A DNA stretch of 64,000 nt from Bifidobacterium moraviense (GTDB taxonomy: Bacteria > Actinomycetota > Actinomycetes > Actinomycetales > Bifidobacteriaceae): contig NZ_JAAIIH010000002.1 in assembly GCF_012932365.1 (NCBI RefSeq), forward strand, positions 1 through 64,000, written 5' to 3'. Positions 51,910 to 63,029 of the stretch are shown piece by piece (within the stretch, counting starts at the first letter, position 1; each line of letters begins with the position of its first letter). The translations under genes were made by a program, and so were the position numbers. The notes under the pieces were generated by a model. That model did no database searches, was not told the DNA's origin, and saw nothing but the letters and a program-made list of their open reading frames with translations.

Positions 51910-52165
51910 GAAAAAGGAAGCGGCCATCGCCCGATGACGAGGAAGGAAGCGGCCATCGCCCGATGACGAGAAAAGAAGCGGCCATCGCTTCCGGGGCGAC
52001 GGCAGCGAGCCGACGACGCCCGGAACGGCAACGAGAAGGCACCTGTTCGGAACGGCGGAGAGAAGACGCCAGTCTCCGCCATTCTGAAGGCGGCATCCCT
52101 CCTCCGGTCATCCTGAAGACAGCTGCTCTTCCCCCGGTCATCCTGGAGGCGGCCGCTCTTCCCCG

Positions 52166-52268
52166 GTCATCCTGAGCGGAGCGCGCAGCGCGCAGTCGAA
52201 GGATCCCTGACCATCACGCGCCATGTCAAAGATCCTTCGACTCCGGCTCCGCCTCCGCTCAGGATGAC
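52166..52268. repeat. Family C palindromic element, copy 2
   Basis: Same length as copy 1 and differing at only a few positions (for instance CGCAGTCG for CGGAGTCG and GTCAAA for GTCACA). It is in the same orientation, 359 bases away. Confidence 0.8.
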
Positions 52269-52368
52269 CGGGGAAGGAGACGGCCATCGCCCTCAGAACG
52301 ACAAGGAAGGAGGCAGGCATCGCGGTTGGCGATGACGGGGGACGGATCGCGGGGCTATGCTCGGTGGC

Positions 52369-52959
52369 ATGAGCGGAAAGGCGGATTCGCGGAACGTGCC
52401 GCAGCACGTGGAGCACGGGTTCGGTCCGGTGATCGACGCGGACTCGCGCGTACTGGTGCTCGGGTCGATGCCGAGTCCGAAGTCGCGCGAGGCGGACTTC
52501 TATTACATGCACCGGTCCAATCGGTTCTGGCCGGTGATGGCGGCGGCCTTCGGCGACGATTCGTGCCTGCCCGCGGACGGATGGCCGGCGTCGGCGGACG
52601 GACTGGCCGGACTGGTCGCTGCCCGGCGCGCGTTCGCATTGGACCATCACGTCGCCCTGTGGGACGTGATCGCCTCGTGCGACATCACGGGCGCCAGCGA
52701 CGCGAGCATCCGCAACGCGGTGCCGAACGACATCCCCGGTCTGCTGCGCTCGTCCGGAGCGCCGATCCGACGCATCGTCCTCACCGGGGCACGCGCCGCG
52801 CAGCTGTACCGCCGGCTCGTCGCCCCGCGCATGGCGGACGCCGGTCTGGACGCGATCCCCGTCACGCCTTTGCCGTCCACCAGCGCCGCGAACGCCGCGA
52901 TGTCACTGCCGCGGCTCGCGGAGGCCTACCGCGTCGTAGCCGACGCCATGCCGCGCTGA
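52369..52959 (+). CDS. DNA-deoxyinosine/uracil glycosylase-like protein
   Basis: A 196-residue protein of the UDG superfamily. VLVLGSMPSPKSREADFYYMHRSNRFWPV holds the active-site loop (GSMPSP) and the following FYYxxxxNRFWPV block of MUG-like glycosylases. LTGARAA and VTPLPSTSAANA match the DNA-binding loops near the C-terminus. Such enzymes remove deaminated bases (hypoxanthine or uracil) from DNA; the specificity is inferred. It follows the repeat mosaic and stands alone. Confidence 0.85.
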   Translation: MSGKADSRNVPQHVEHGFGPVIDADSRVLVLGSMPSPKSREADFYYMHRSNRFWPVMAAAFGDDSCLPADGWPASADGLAGLVAARRAFALDHHVALWDVIASCDITGASDASIRNAVPNDIPGLLRSSGAPIRRIVLTGARAAQLYRRLVAPRMADAGLDAIPVTPLPSTSAANAAMSLPRLAEAYRVVADAMPR

Positions 52960-53037
52960 TCCACGTGCCGCGCTGACCCCGCGTACCGCGCGACCGTTAT
53001 CATCGTGAGCAACATACGGAGCGTCTCAGGGGGATTC

Positions 53038-54402
53038 ATGCCAAGACACGCACGTTGGGGGATGCCCGCCCCGCGGCACCGCATCATCGTCACGGCGATC
53101 GCCTGCACGCTGGCGGTCCTGCTCGCGGCCGGCCTGGCCGCGCACTGGACGCTCGCCGAACGCACCGCGCGGCTGACGGCGCAATGCGATGACGCGGCCC
53201 GCGGCCTTTCCGCGCAGCTGACGACGCTGCGGAACACGCTCGGCACGTCCGACGCCATCGCGGACCGCGCGCGCGGGACCGCGCCGGACGCCGATTCGCA
53301 AACCTTCGACGCGGCCGTCTCCGCGGCGCATGCGGATGCTGCCGCGGACGTCCCGCAGTGTTCGGATGCGCGCACCGCCGAGGACCTGACCGCGCGCGCC
53401 GACGCGCTGCGGAGCCGCTCCGACGACGTCCGCACGCGGTCGGACGAACTGGCGACGCTGAACCGCGAGCGCGCGGACGCACTGAACGCCGGAGCGCGGC
53501 GCACACTGTCCGCCGCCGTCTCGCAGGGACGATGGTGGTTCGACTCCACGGCCGGCAAGGTGACCGATGACGCGCTCAGATCGACGCTCAACGCCGCCGT
53601 CTCCGACGCCCGCGCCCTGCTCGACGGCAGCGACGTCGTCGTCGACGACGCCCCGTACCGGCAGGCCACGGCCGCGCTCAACACGGCGATGGACGCCGTG
53701 GCCGAGTCCAACGTGAAGGCGCTCGGCGTGGACTGCGCGAGCGCGCGCTGCGTGGCGCTGACCTTCGACGACGGTCCGAGCGGGGCCACCACGCCCACGG
53801 TCATCGACGTGCTCGAGCGCACCCGGACCATCGCCACGTTCTTCACCGTGGGCGAGCACGTCTCCGATCCGCAGGAAGGCGCGCTCACCAAGCGGCTCGC
53901 GGACGCCGGGTACCCCATCGAGAACCATTCGTGGAACCACGCGGATCTCAGCAGGCTCGGCGCCGCAGACCTCACGCATCAGCTGCAGGACGCCAGCGAC
54001 GCCGTGGAACGCGTCACGGGATACATGCCGGGCATGATCCGCCCGCCCTACAGCAACTGGAACGACGCGGTGCGCGACGAGGCAGTCCTGATGAACGCGG
54101 CGCTCGTCAACTACGACACCGCGGGAGTGGACTGGGCGCGTGACGCCGAGCACGTGCACGACAACGTCATCAGGTGGACGCATCCGGGGTCGATCATCCT
54201 GCTGCACGACATCCAGCCGAGCACCGCGCAGTCGATCGAACGCATCATCACGGACCTCAAGGCGCGCGGATTCACGTTCGTCACCATCCCGCAGCTGCTC
54301 GGCGGCAGGCCGCAGCCGGGCTGGGTCTACTATTCGCGCGACCATCATCTCGCCCCGGACCAGCCGTGGGCCGCGTCCGGCACGTTCACCGACCAGTGGT
54401 GA
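53038..54402 (+). CDS. Membrane-anchored polysaccharide deacetylase with coiled-coil stalk
   Basis: A 454-residue protein with an N-terminal membrane helix (about residues 14-36), then about 200 residues of Ala/Asp/Arg-rich helical stalk, and a C-terminal NodB deacetylase domain. The domain has TFDDGPSG (motif 1), ENHSWNHADLSR (zinc His pair), RPPYSNWN and LLHDIQPST. It would remove acetyl groups from cell-wall glycans or peptidoglycan outside the membrane. CAGGGGG lies four bases before the ATG at 53038. It is monocistronic. Confidence 0.88.
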   Translation: MPRHARWGMPAPRHRIIVTAIACTLAVLLAAGLAAHWTLAERTARLTAQCDDAARGLSAQLTTLRNTLGTSDAIADRARGTAPDADSQTFDAAVSAAHADAAADVPQCSDARTAEDLTARADALRSRSDDVRTRSDELATLNRERADALNAGARRTLSAAVSQGRWWFDSTAGKVTDDALRSTLNAAVSDARALLDGSDVVVDDAPYRQATAALNTAMDAVAESNVKALGVDCASARCVALTFDDGPSGATTPTVIDVLERTRTIATFFTVGEHVSDPQEGALTKRLADAGYPIENHSWNHADLSRLGAADLTHQLQDASDAVERVTGYMPGMIRPPYSNWNDAVRDEAVLMNAALVNYDTAGVDWARDAEHVHDNVIRWTHPGSIILLHDIQPSTAQSIERIITDLKARGFTFVTIPQLLGGRPQPGWVYYSRDHHLAPDQPWAASGTFTDQW

Positions 54403-54487
54403 CGATTCGCGGGGCGAAGCGCGGCGACGCCCCCATTACCACCAAAACGTCCGTCTGTCCAGAGTTTTTCCTAGGTTTGTAGTCGAA

Positions 54488-54580
54488 CATGCAGGGGAAC
54501 CCGCACCCACTCGGCGGGTTGAGATAGGCATCCGGCCTGACCCTTTGAACCTGTTGGTTAAGACCAGCGTAGGGAGCAGC
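54488..54580 (+). promoter_or_regulatory. TPP (thiamine pyrophosphate) riboswitch
   Basis: The conserved THI-box parts are visible: the GAGGGGAAC-like P1/P2 start (here CAGGGGAAC), TTGAGAT, then CCCTTTGAACCTG and TTAAGACCAGCGTAGGGA just before the thiM start. The aptamer ends within a few bases of the ATG at 54582, which suggests control of translation initiation of thiM. The coordinates are approximate by a few bases. Confidence 0.9.
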
Positions 54581-54581
54581 A

Positions 54582-55487
54582 ATGAGCGATCCAGCAAACC
54601 TTCCGTGTACCCACCCGCTGCGCGAGCGCATCGCGCAGGCCGTGCGCGACGTCCGCGCACGCACGCCGCTCGCCCAGTCGTTCACGAACTTCGTGACCAT
54701 CAACCTCGTGGCGAACGCGCAGCTTGCCGCCGGCGGCACTGCGGCCATGAGCTTCCTTCCCGACGACGTCATCGACACGGCCGCCATCAGCGGCGCCGAC
54801 TACGTCAACGTCGGCACGCTGCTGCCGTTCTACAAGGACGCGCTGCCCCAGATCGCCCGCGCGTTCGCCAAGGCCGGCCACCCGTGGGTGCTCGACCCGG
54901 TCGCGGCCGGCATCGGCAAGACCCGCACCGAGATCCTCAACGCCTTCCGCGCCGTGCCGCCGACCATCGTGCGCGCCAATGCGTCGGAGGCCATCGCGCT
55001 GGCGAGCATGTGGCGCCTCATCGACCCGGACGGCGCGTCGCGCCCGGCCGGCGTGGAGTCCGTCGACGAAGTGGACGCCGCCGTCGATGCCGCCCGCGCC
55101 ATCGCACGCCATCTGGCCAGGTACGCGCCGCAGGGCCGGGCCGCCGTGGCGATCTCCGGCAAGGTCGATCTGGTAACCGACGGCGAGCGCGTGTTCAGGA
55201 TCCCCGGCGGCAGCGCACTGATGACGAAGATCACCGGCGCCGGCTGCTCGTTGGGCGGCGTCGTCGCCACCTATCTGGCCGTCGCCGACCCGCTGACCGC
55301 CGCGCTGGCCGCGAGCGCGCTGTACAACCGCGCCGGAGAGGCCGCAGAGCGCGTGGCGCACGGGCCCGGCTCGTTCCAGGTCGCGTTCCTCGATGCACTG
55401 TGGAACGTCACGCCCGAGCAGGTGGCCGGCAGCGAGATCCTCGAACAAGCCGCCGCGCAATCCGCCGACCGATCCTCGGGGGCATGA
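54582..55487 (+). CDS. thiM: Hydroxyethylthiazole kinase
   Basis: A 301-residue ribokinase-fold enzyme that phosphorylates the thiamine thiazole for salvage. The substrate region QSFTNFVTINLVANAQLAAGGTAAMS, the DPVAAGIGKTRT loop, ANASEAIAL and the anion-hole/catalytic KITGAGCSLGGVVATYLA are clear. It is the first gene after the TPP riboswitch and lies 83 bases before the ThiE-ThiC fusion gene. The N- and C-terminal ends are slightly longer than typical. Confidence 0.95.
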   Translation: MSDPANLPCTHPLRERIAQAVRDVRARTPLAQSFTNFVTINLVANAQLAAGGTAAMSFLPDDVIDTAAISGADYVNVGTLLPFYKDALPQIARAFAKAGHPWVLDPVAAGIGKTRTEILNAFRAVPPTIVRANASEAIALASMWRLIDPDGASRPAGVESVDEVDAAVDAARAIARHLARYAPQGRAAVAISGKVDLVTDGERVFRIPGGSALMTKITGAGCSLGGVVATYLAVADPLTAALAASALYNRAGEAAERVAHGPGSFQVAFLDALWNVTPEQVAGSEILEQAAAQSADRSSGA

Positions 55488-55525
55488 TCCGCGCCATCGC
55501 ACGGCCGCCGCACGCGCCTCCCTGA

Positions 55526-58207
<2,682 letters not shown>

Positions 58208-58244
58208 ACCCGTGCGGCGGCATGACCGCGCAATGAACCATTGC

Positions 58245-58295
58245 GGGGCTCCCATGGCCGCGACGTCGACGTGACGCCGCGGCCATGGGAGCCCC
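58245..58295 (+). terminator. Strong hairpin between thiE-thiC and thiD
   Basis: An 18-bp perfect stem (58245-58262 with 58278-58295) with a 15-base loop, beginning 37 bases after the stop. No T-run follows. It may end the riboswitch-controlled transcript and separate it from thiD. Confidence 0.65.
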
Positions 58296-58314
58296 CGTCG
58301 ATAGAGTGGGAGCC

Positions 58315-59139
58315 ATGAACCAAGGGGCAAGGAACGCACACGCCATGCCGGCGGTGCTGTCGATCGCAGGGTCGGATTCGTCGGGTGGGGCCGGCATCCA
58401 GGCGGACCTGAAGACCATGATGGCGTGCGGCGTCTACGGCATGACCGCCGTCACGTCGCTCACCGCGCAGAACACCACCGGCGTGCGCATGGTGGAGGAC
58501 GTGACCCCGGAGATGCTGGCCGCGCAGATCGACGCGGTGTTCGAGGACATCCGCCCGGCCGCCGTGAAGATCGGCATGGTCTCGTCCGTGGCGCTGATCG
58601 AAGTGATCGAGGACCGGCTGCGGCACTGGAAGGCCGACGACGTGGTGCTGGACCCGGTGATGATCGCCACATCCGGCGCCCGGCTGCTCGCCGACGAGGC
58701 CGTGGACGCGCTCACGTCGCGGCTGTTCCCGCTGGCCACGCTCGTCACGCCGAACATCCCCGAGGCCGAGACGCTCACCGTGGCGCACATCGCCAACGCG
58801 GAGGACATGGAGACCGCCGGCGCGCGTCTGGCCGAACGGTTCGGATGCGCCGCGCTCGTCAAGGGCGGCCACGGCTCCCCCCACACCGCCAGCGACGTGC
58901 TGGTCACGCCGGACGGCGAGACGGTCTGGTTCAAGGCCGCGCGCGTGGACAATCCGAACACGCACGGCACCGGGTGCACGCTCAGTTCGGCGATCGCGTC
59001 ATTCCTCGCCAAGGGCGAACCGCTGCCCAAGGCCGTCAAGCACGCCAAGAAGTACCTGACCGGCGCCATCAGGGACGGGCTCGATCTGGGGCACGGCTCC
59101 GGGCCGCTCAACCACGCGTGGAAGGCGCACAAGCTCTGA
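58315..59139 (+). CDS. thiD: HMP/HMP-phosphate kinase
   Basis: A 274-residue ribokinase-family enzyme that phosphorylates hydroxymethylpyrimidine twice. LSIAGSDSSGGAGIQADLKTM, AVTSLTAQNT, DPVMIATSGARLL, VTPNIPEAETL and the catalytic NTHGTGCTLSSAIASFLA are all typical. GTGGGAGCC precedes the ATG at 58315; an internal ATG at 58345 is possible. It closes the thiamine locus with the preceding thiM and thiE-thiC. Confidence 0.94.
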   Translation: MNQGARNAHAMPAVLSIAGSDSSGGAGIQADLKTMMACGVYGMTAVTSLTAQNTTGVRMVEDVTPEMLAAQIDAVFEDIRPAAVKIGMVSSVALIEVIEDRLRHWKADDVVLDPVMIATSGARLLADEAVDALTSRLFPLATLVTPNIPEAETLTVAHIANAEDMETAGARLAERFGCAALVKGGHGSPHTASDVLVTPDGETVWFKAARVDNPNTHGTGCTLSSAIASFLAKGEPLPKAVKHAKKYLTGAIRDGLDLGHGSGPLNHAWKAHKL

Positions 59140-59266
59140 GTCGTCCCACCGCCGATACGCCGACGTGCGAGGACACGCATCATCGCGCACGGCTCGCCAC
59201 GCGTCATCCAGCGTCATCATCCGATCCGTCATCACCCATCATCACGACCCACGAAAGGCAACGCAC

Positions 59267-59662
59267 ATGGCCATCGACCGCTACGCGGAAAAGCAGGAAG
59301 TCCCCGTCAACCCCGAGACCGGCAAGCCGTACCTCAACACCGTGGCGGCGCTCGCCATCGCGCCGAACGGCGTGGGCGCCGAGCTGAGCGACTACGTCTC
59401 GCAGGCCATCGAGGTGATCCGCGAATCCGGCATTCCGAACGAGACGAACGCGATGTTCACCAACATGGAGGGCGATCTGGACGACGTGGTGCGCGTGGCC
59501 GTGGCCGCCGCCAAGAAGCTCGCCGAGCAGGGCTACCGCACCGGCGTGACGCTGAAGCTCGACATCCGTCCCGGATTCGAGGGCCAGCTCACCGAGAAGC
59601 CGGCGCTGGTGAACCGCATCCTCGCCAAGGAACAGGCGGTACAGGCGGAACAGGCGGAATAG
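59267..59662 (+). CDS. Thiamine-binding protein (MTH1187/YkoF-like)
   Basis: A 131-residue protein of the DUF77 family: it has AALAIAPNGVGAELSDYVSQ, AMFTNMEGDLDDVVRVAVAAA and VTLKLDIRPG, the ferredoxin-like fold of thiamine/HMP-binding proteins. The Glu/Lys/Gln-rich C-terminus is a short tail. Located 127 bases after thiD, it probably acts in thiamine or pyrimidine handling. The exact ligand is not determined. Confidence 0.82.
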   Translation: MAIDRYAEKQEVPVNPETGKPYLNTVAALAIAPNGVGAELSDYVSQAIEVIRESGIPNETNAMFTNMEGDLDDVVRVAVAAAKKLAEQGYRTGVTLKLDIRPGFEGQLTEKPALVNRILAKEQAVQAEQAE

Positions 59663-59723
59663 CGCCGACGCACGCATCGGTCGCATCGGTCCGGCCAGGT
59701 CGGTCGGACATCAGTCGATCGGA

Positions 59724-61082
59724 TCAGCCCGCGTGGCCGTCGTCCGCCGGCAGCCACGCCGCGAGCGACCATTCGCCGTCCTCGCCGGCGCCGACGCGCA
59801 TCGTGCCGCCGAGCCGTTCGATGCGTTCGCGGCAGCGCTTCAGCCCGGTGCCGGCGGACAGCGCCGGGTCCACGGCTCCGGCGTGCGCGGCGGTGTCCGC
59901 GACGGCCACGTCGATGCCGTCCGCGGCGATGCGCACGGCGACCACGTAGCCGTACGCCGGGTCCGCGTGCTTGCCGATGTTCGTGTACAACTCCTCCATC
60001 AGACCGCCCATCAGCTCCCGCCGCGCGGTGGAGAGACGGGCCTCCGGCTGCACGGTGACGATGGTCTGCCCGTCGAAGCCCAGCGCCCGCAGCCGCTCCT
60101 CGTATCGCGCGCACTGGTCGCGCAATCCGGCGATCGCCTCGGCGTCGACGCCGGCCGCGTCGCGCGGCGCCATCCGTGGCACGGCCCGTTCCGCGTCCTC
60201 GGGCCCCTCGATCAGCGCGATGACCTCGTGCGTGTGCCCGAGCGCCTTGGCCGCGGCCTGACGCAGCTCGTGCAGTTCCGCCGCGCTCACCGTCCCGCCG
60301 GAGGCGATGTCCTGATCGAGTCTGAGGATCACGTAGGCCAGATCGTTGGACACATAGTCGTGGATGGTGCGCGCGGCCCGTTCGCGCTCCCTCCGCATGC
60401 GCAGCTCGGACTCGGCCGCGTCCCGGTCGTGGCCCCAGCGGGCCGCGATGCCACCGATCAGGAACCCCAGGAACAGCGCGGCCACCGGCAGGACGCCGTT
60501 GAACGTCATCATGCCCAGCAACGAGGATCCGTGGCCGGCACCGGACGGGACGTCGGGCGCCGTGGGCGCAGACGATGGCACGGACGGCGACGGCGATTGC
60601 GGCGCTGCGCCGACGGCATCGCCGGAATCGGCCGCGCCCCAGCCTCCCAGCGTCATTCCACCGCGCGAGAACGCCCATACGGCCACCGCCGTCGCCGCCA
60701 CCGCCACGCCCAGTCCCCTGCGCGCGTATCCCAGCACGCCCACGCACAGCAGCACGCCGATCAGCATCGAGGACGGCAGCTCGGCCGGCGTGACGCACAG
60801 CAGCGCCCACCACAGCACCGTCAGCAGCCCGCCGCTCACCGGACGCCACGCCGCCAGGCACAGCGTCCCGCAGAACGCGAAGGCCGCGAGCGTCGCCCAC
60901 TGCGACATGCCCTGTGGCATGCCCTGCGACGTCCCCGCCGCAGCGAGCCCGTGCAGCGCCTCGACGGCGCAGACGAAAGCCGAGAGCAGCGTCACGAGCA
61001 GCAGCCAGGCGTTGCGCGATTCGTCGTCGGCGCGGCGGAACCACAGGCGCAGCGCGCGCAGGTCCTCGGTCATGCCGTCCAT
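59724..61082 (-). CDS. Sensor histidine kinase of the NarL/LuxR type
   Basis: A 452-residue protein with about six membrane segments (residues 25-135 and near 190-215), a HisKA_3 dimerisation helix with the phosphoacceptor His in ARTIHDYVSNDLAYVIL, and a HATPase domain (EELYTNIGKHAD, VADTAAHAG, GTGLKRCRERIERLGG). Its start overlaps the stop of the response regulator gene (TGATG). The sensory input is unknown, but it lies in the membrane. Confidence 0.9.
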   Translation of the reverse strand: MDGMTEDLRALRLWFRRADDESRNAWLLLVTLLSAFVCAVEALHGLAAAGTSQGMPQGMSQWATLAAFAFCGTLCLAAWRPVSGGLLTVLWWALLCVTPAELPSSMLIGVLLCVGVLGYARRGLGVAVAATAVAVWAFSRGGMTLGGWGAADSGDAVGAAPQSPSPSVPSSAPTAPDVPSGAGHGSSLLGMMTFNGVLPVAALFLGFLIGGIAARWGHDRDAAESELRMRRERERAARTIHDYVSNDLAYVILRLDQDIASGGTVSAAELHELRQAAAKALGHTHEVIALIEGPEDAERAVPRMAPRDAAGVDAEAIAGLRDQCARYEERLRALGFDGQTIVTVQPEARLSTARRELMGGLMEELYTNIGKHADPAYGYVVAVRIAADGIDVAVADTAAHAGAVDPALSAGTGLKRCRERIERLGGTMRVGAGEDGEWSLAAWLPADDGHAG

Positions 61083-61822
61083 CAGAACTCATGCCTCCTC
61101 ACGCAGATCGAGATGGCGTGGGCGCGGGAGCGGGCGCCGAGCTTGGCGAGCGCGCGCCGCTCGAACGTGCCGACCGTGGCCACGCTCACGCCGAGCGACG
61201 CGGCCACCTCCCTGGTGTTCTCGCCATCCGCGTAGCGGCGCAGGGTCTCGCGTTCCTTGGGCGACAGCGCCCTGCGCGAGGACGGGGAGGCGAGGGAGGC
61301 GTCCTCCAGCAGCGCGTGCGCATCGGCCGCGGTGAGGAACGCGGGCGCGTCCGAAGCGGGAGCCCCGGATGGCCCTGCTGCCCCGGAAGACTCGAAAGAC
61401 TTGGAAGACCCGGCCGGCGGTCTCTGCGGATCGTACGGCAGTCCCCGCGCGGCGGCGCGGATCGCACGGGTCAGCGCGGCGAGGTCGGTCTTGGACACCA
61501 GCGCCTGCGCGCCGCAGCGCGCGGCCTCGTCGCGGAACGCCTCCACGGCGTAGGAGGTGATGCCCACCAGTCCCACGGCCGGGGTCTTCACGCGGATCGC
61601 GCGGCACACGTCGGTGCCGGAGACGTCGCGCATCGACATGTCGGTGACCAGCACGTCCGGTCGCCTCGCCGGGCTCAGACAGCGGCTGACGGCGACCGCG
61701 CCGAGCTCGGCCGTCCACGCCACCTCGAACGCCGGATCCAGACGCCCGATCACCGCGCGCAGCACCTTGAGCGCGTAGGGGTCGTTGTCCACGATGCCAA
61801 TGCGAACCGTCGTGTCCGTCAT
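61082..61822 (-). CDS. NarL-family response regulator
   Basis: A 246-residue receiver plus LuxR-type DNA-binding protein. The receiver has VDNDPYALKVL, the phosphorylated Asp in VLVTDMSMRDVSG, and the conserved Lys in ALVSKTDLA. An 80-residue Pro/Ser/Gly-rich linker precedes the helix-turn-helix LSPKERETLRRYADGENTREVAASLG. GGAGGGG before the ATG at 61822 sets the start. It is co-transcribed with the downstream kinase. Confidence 0.92.
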   Translation of the reverse strand: MTDTTVRIGIVDNDPYALKVLRAVIGRLDPAFEVAWTAELGAVAVSRCLSPARRPDVLVTDMSMRDVSGTDVCRAIRVKTPAVGLVGITSYAVEAFRDEAARCGAQALVSKTDLAALTRAIRAAARGLPYDPQRPPAGSSKSFESSGAAGPSGAPASDAPAFLTAADAHALLEDASLASPSSRRALSPKERETLRRYADGENTREVAASLGVSVATVGTFERRALAKLGARSRAHAISICVRRHEF

Positions 61823-62018
61823 GTCCCCTCCCTGCGTCCGTCCGTCGAATCCCGGGGCGTCACGGCCCCGGTTCCGTGGTTCCATGCTGCCATCCGCGCG
61901 GCACCGCTGCCGGCGGACGTCATCGTCGTCATGACAATGCTAGCCCGCGCCGCCTCGACCTGTCATCATGGATGATGACCGGAACGCACATCGGCATACG
62001 CGCAAGGAGGTGGGACCG

Positions 62019-63029
62019 ATGGAACGGATGTCATCGACCACACGATCATCGACCACACGACCCGGACGCGGCGGCAACGCCGCGGACCGTCGTTTCACGT
62101 GGAACCGCACGCACGTCATCTTCATGATCGCGTACTGCGTGGTCCTCGTCATCCTCGTCTTCCAGACCGCGATCAACGCGTGGACCGGCGGATCCCCGGA
62201 GGCCTCCGAGGCGGTGCCGACGTGGCTGCGGCTCGGACTCAAGGCCGGCGGTCTGGGGCTCGCCGTGGCCAACTTCGCGGGCGGTCTGCTGCGCCGCGGC
62301 AGCCTCACGATGCCCGCGCTCAGCGGCGTGCTGACGTTCGCCGTGGTGGTGGGATTCGGCGCAGCCGGGTCCGCGCTCGGCCTGGATGCAGGAGGCGCGC
62401 TGATGAACGCGGCACTGGCGCTGGCATGGTTCGCGATCGCCGCGTTCGTGCCCTATGCGATCGCGCATCACGGACTGCGCGGGCTGTTCGCCGAACCGGA
62501 TCCCGCCACGCGCACCGGGCGGCTGACGCTGCGCGTGCGCGCGACGCTGGGACGCGACCCGGTGACGGCCGGATGCTGGATCATGCTGCTGGTCACGTTC
62601 GGATGCGCCGCGGCGGTGCGCGCGGTCGACCAGTACGGATTTGTATCGGCGCTCGTGGCGGTCGTGGTCACGCCGACGGCACTGACCGCGCTGAACGGGC
62701 TGGCGGCGTATGCGGGTCCGCGCGCCTGGCGGCTCACGGCGGCCGGCGCGGTGATGCAGATCGCGCTGGTCTGGTCGCTCGGCGTCGCGCCGATCGGTCC
62801 CGGTGTCTGCACTGAATTGGAATCGTCCTGCACGACGCTGCCGAACGGATGGGTGCTGCACCTCGACGCCGGACTGGCGATGCAGTTCTATGTGATCCCG
62901 GCAGCCGTATGGGCGTTCGCCTATCTGGTCGGCGCGATGCTGCGTCGACGGGGCGTCGGACGCACGGATGCCGAGCGCGCCACGGATGCGGACCGTTCCG
63001 CCGGCGTCAGCGATCGGTGCGACGGATGA
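62019..63029 (+). CDS. Hypothetical polytopic membrane protein
   Basis: A 336-residue protein with a basic, Ser/Thr-rich N-terminus and about eight membrane helices starting at residue 34. A short extracytoplasmic loop contains VCTELESSCTTLPNG, with a likely Cys pair. I do not recognise the family. AAGGAGG nine bases upstream selects the ATG at 62019 over an earlier in-frame ATG. It is divergent from the response regulator, so it may be a target or partner of that system. Its 3' end overlaps the next gene convergently by 23 bases. Confidence 0.7.
   Translation: MERMSSTTRSSTTRPGRGGNAADRRFTWNRTHVIFMIAYCVVLVILVFQTAINAWTGGSPEASEAVPTWLRLGLKAGGLGLAVANFAGGLLRRGSLTMPALSGVLTFAVVVGFGAAGSALGLDAGGALMNAALALAWFAIAAFVPYAIAHHGLRGLFAEPDPATRTGRLTLRVRATLGRDPVTAGCWIMLLVTFGCAAAVRAVDQYGFVSALVAVVVTPTALTALNGLAAYAGPRAWRLTAAGAVMQIALVWSLGVAPIGPGVCTELESSCTTLPNGWVLHLDAGLAMQFYVIPAAVWAFAYLVGAMLRRRGVGRTDAERATDADRSAGVSDRCDG

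Larger units (their letters stand above)
51651..52368. repeat. Repeat mosaic between glyS and the DNA glycosylase
   Basis: This gap holds two family C palindromes (see below), six or more copies of a GTCATYCTGAAGGCGGCCGCTCTT-like word (51745, 51775, 52080, 52103, 52135), and three copies of a GGAAGCGGCCATCGCCCGATGACGA-like word around 51911-51990. No coding sequence is supportable. Confidence 0.7.
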
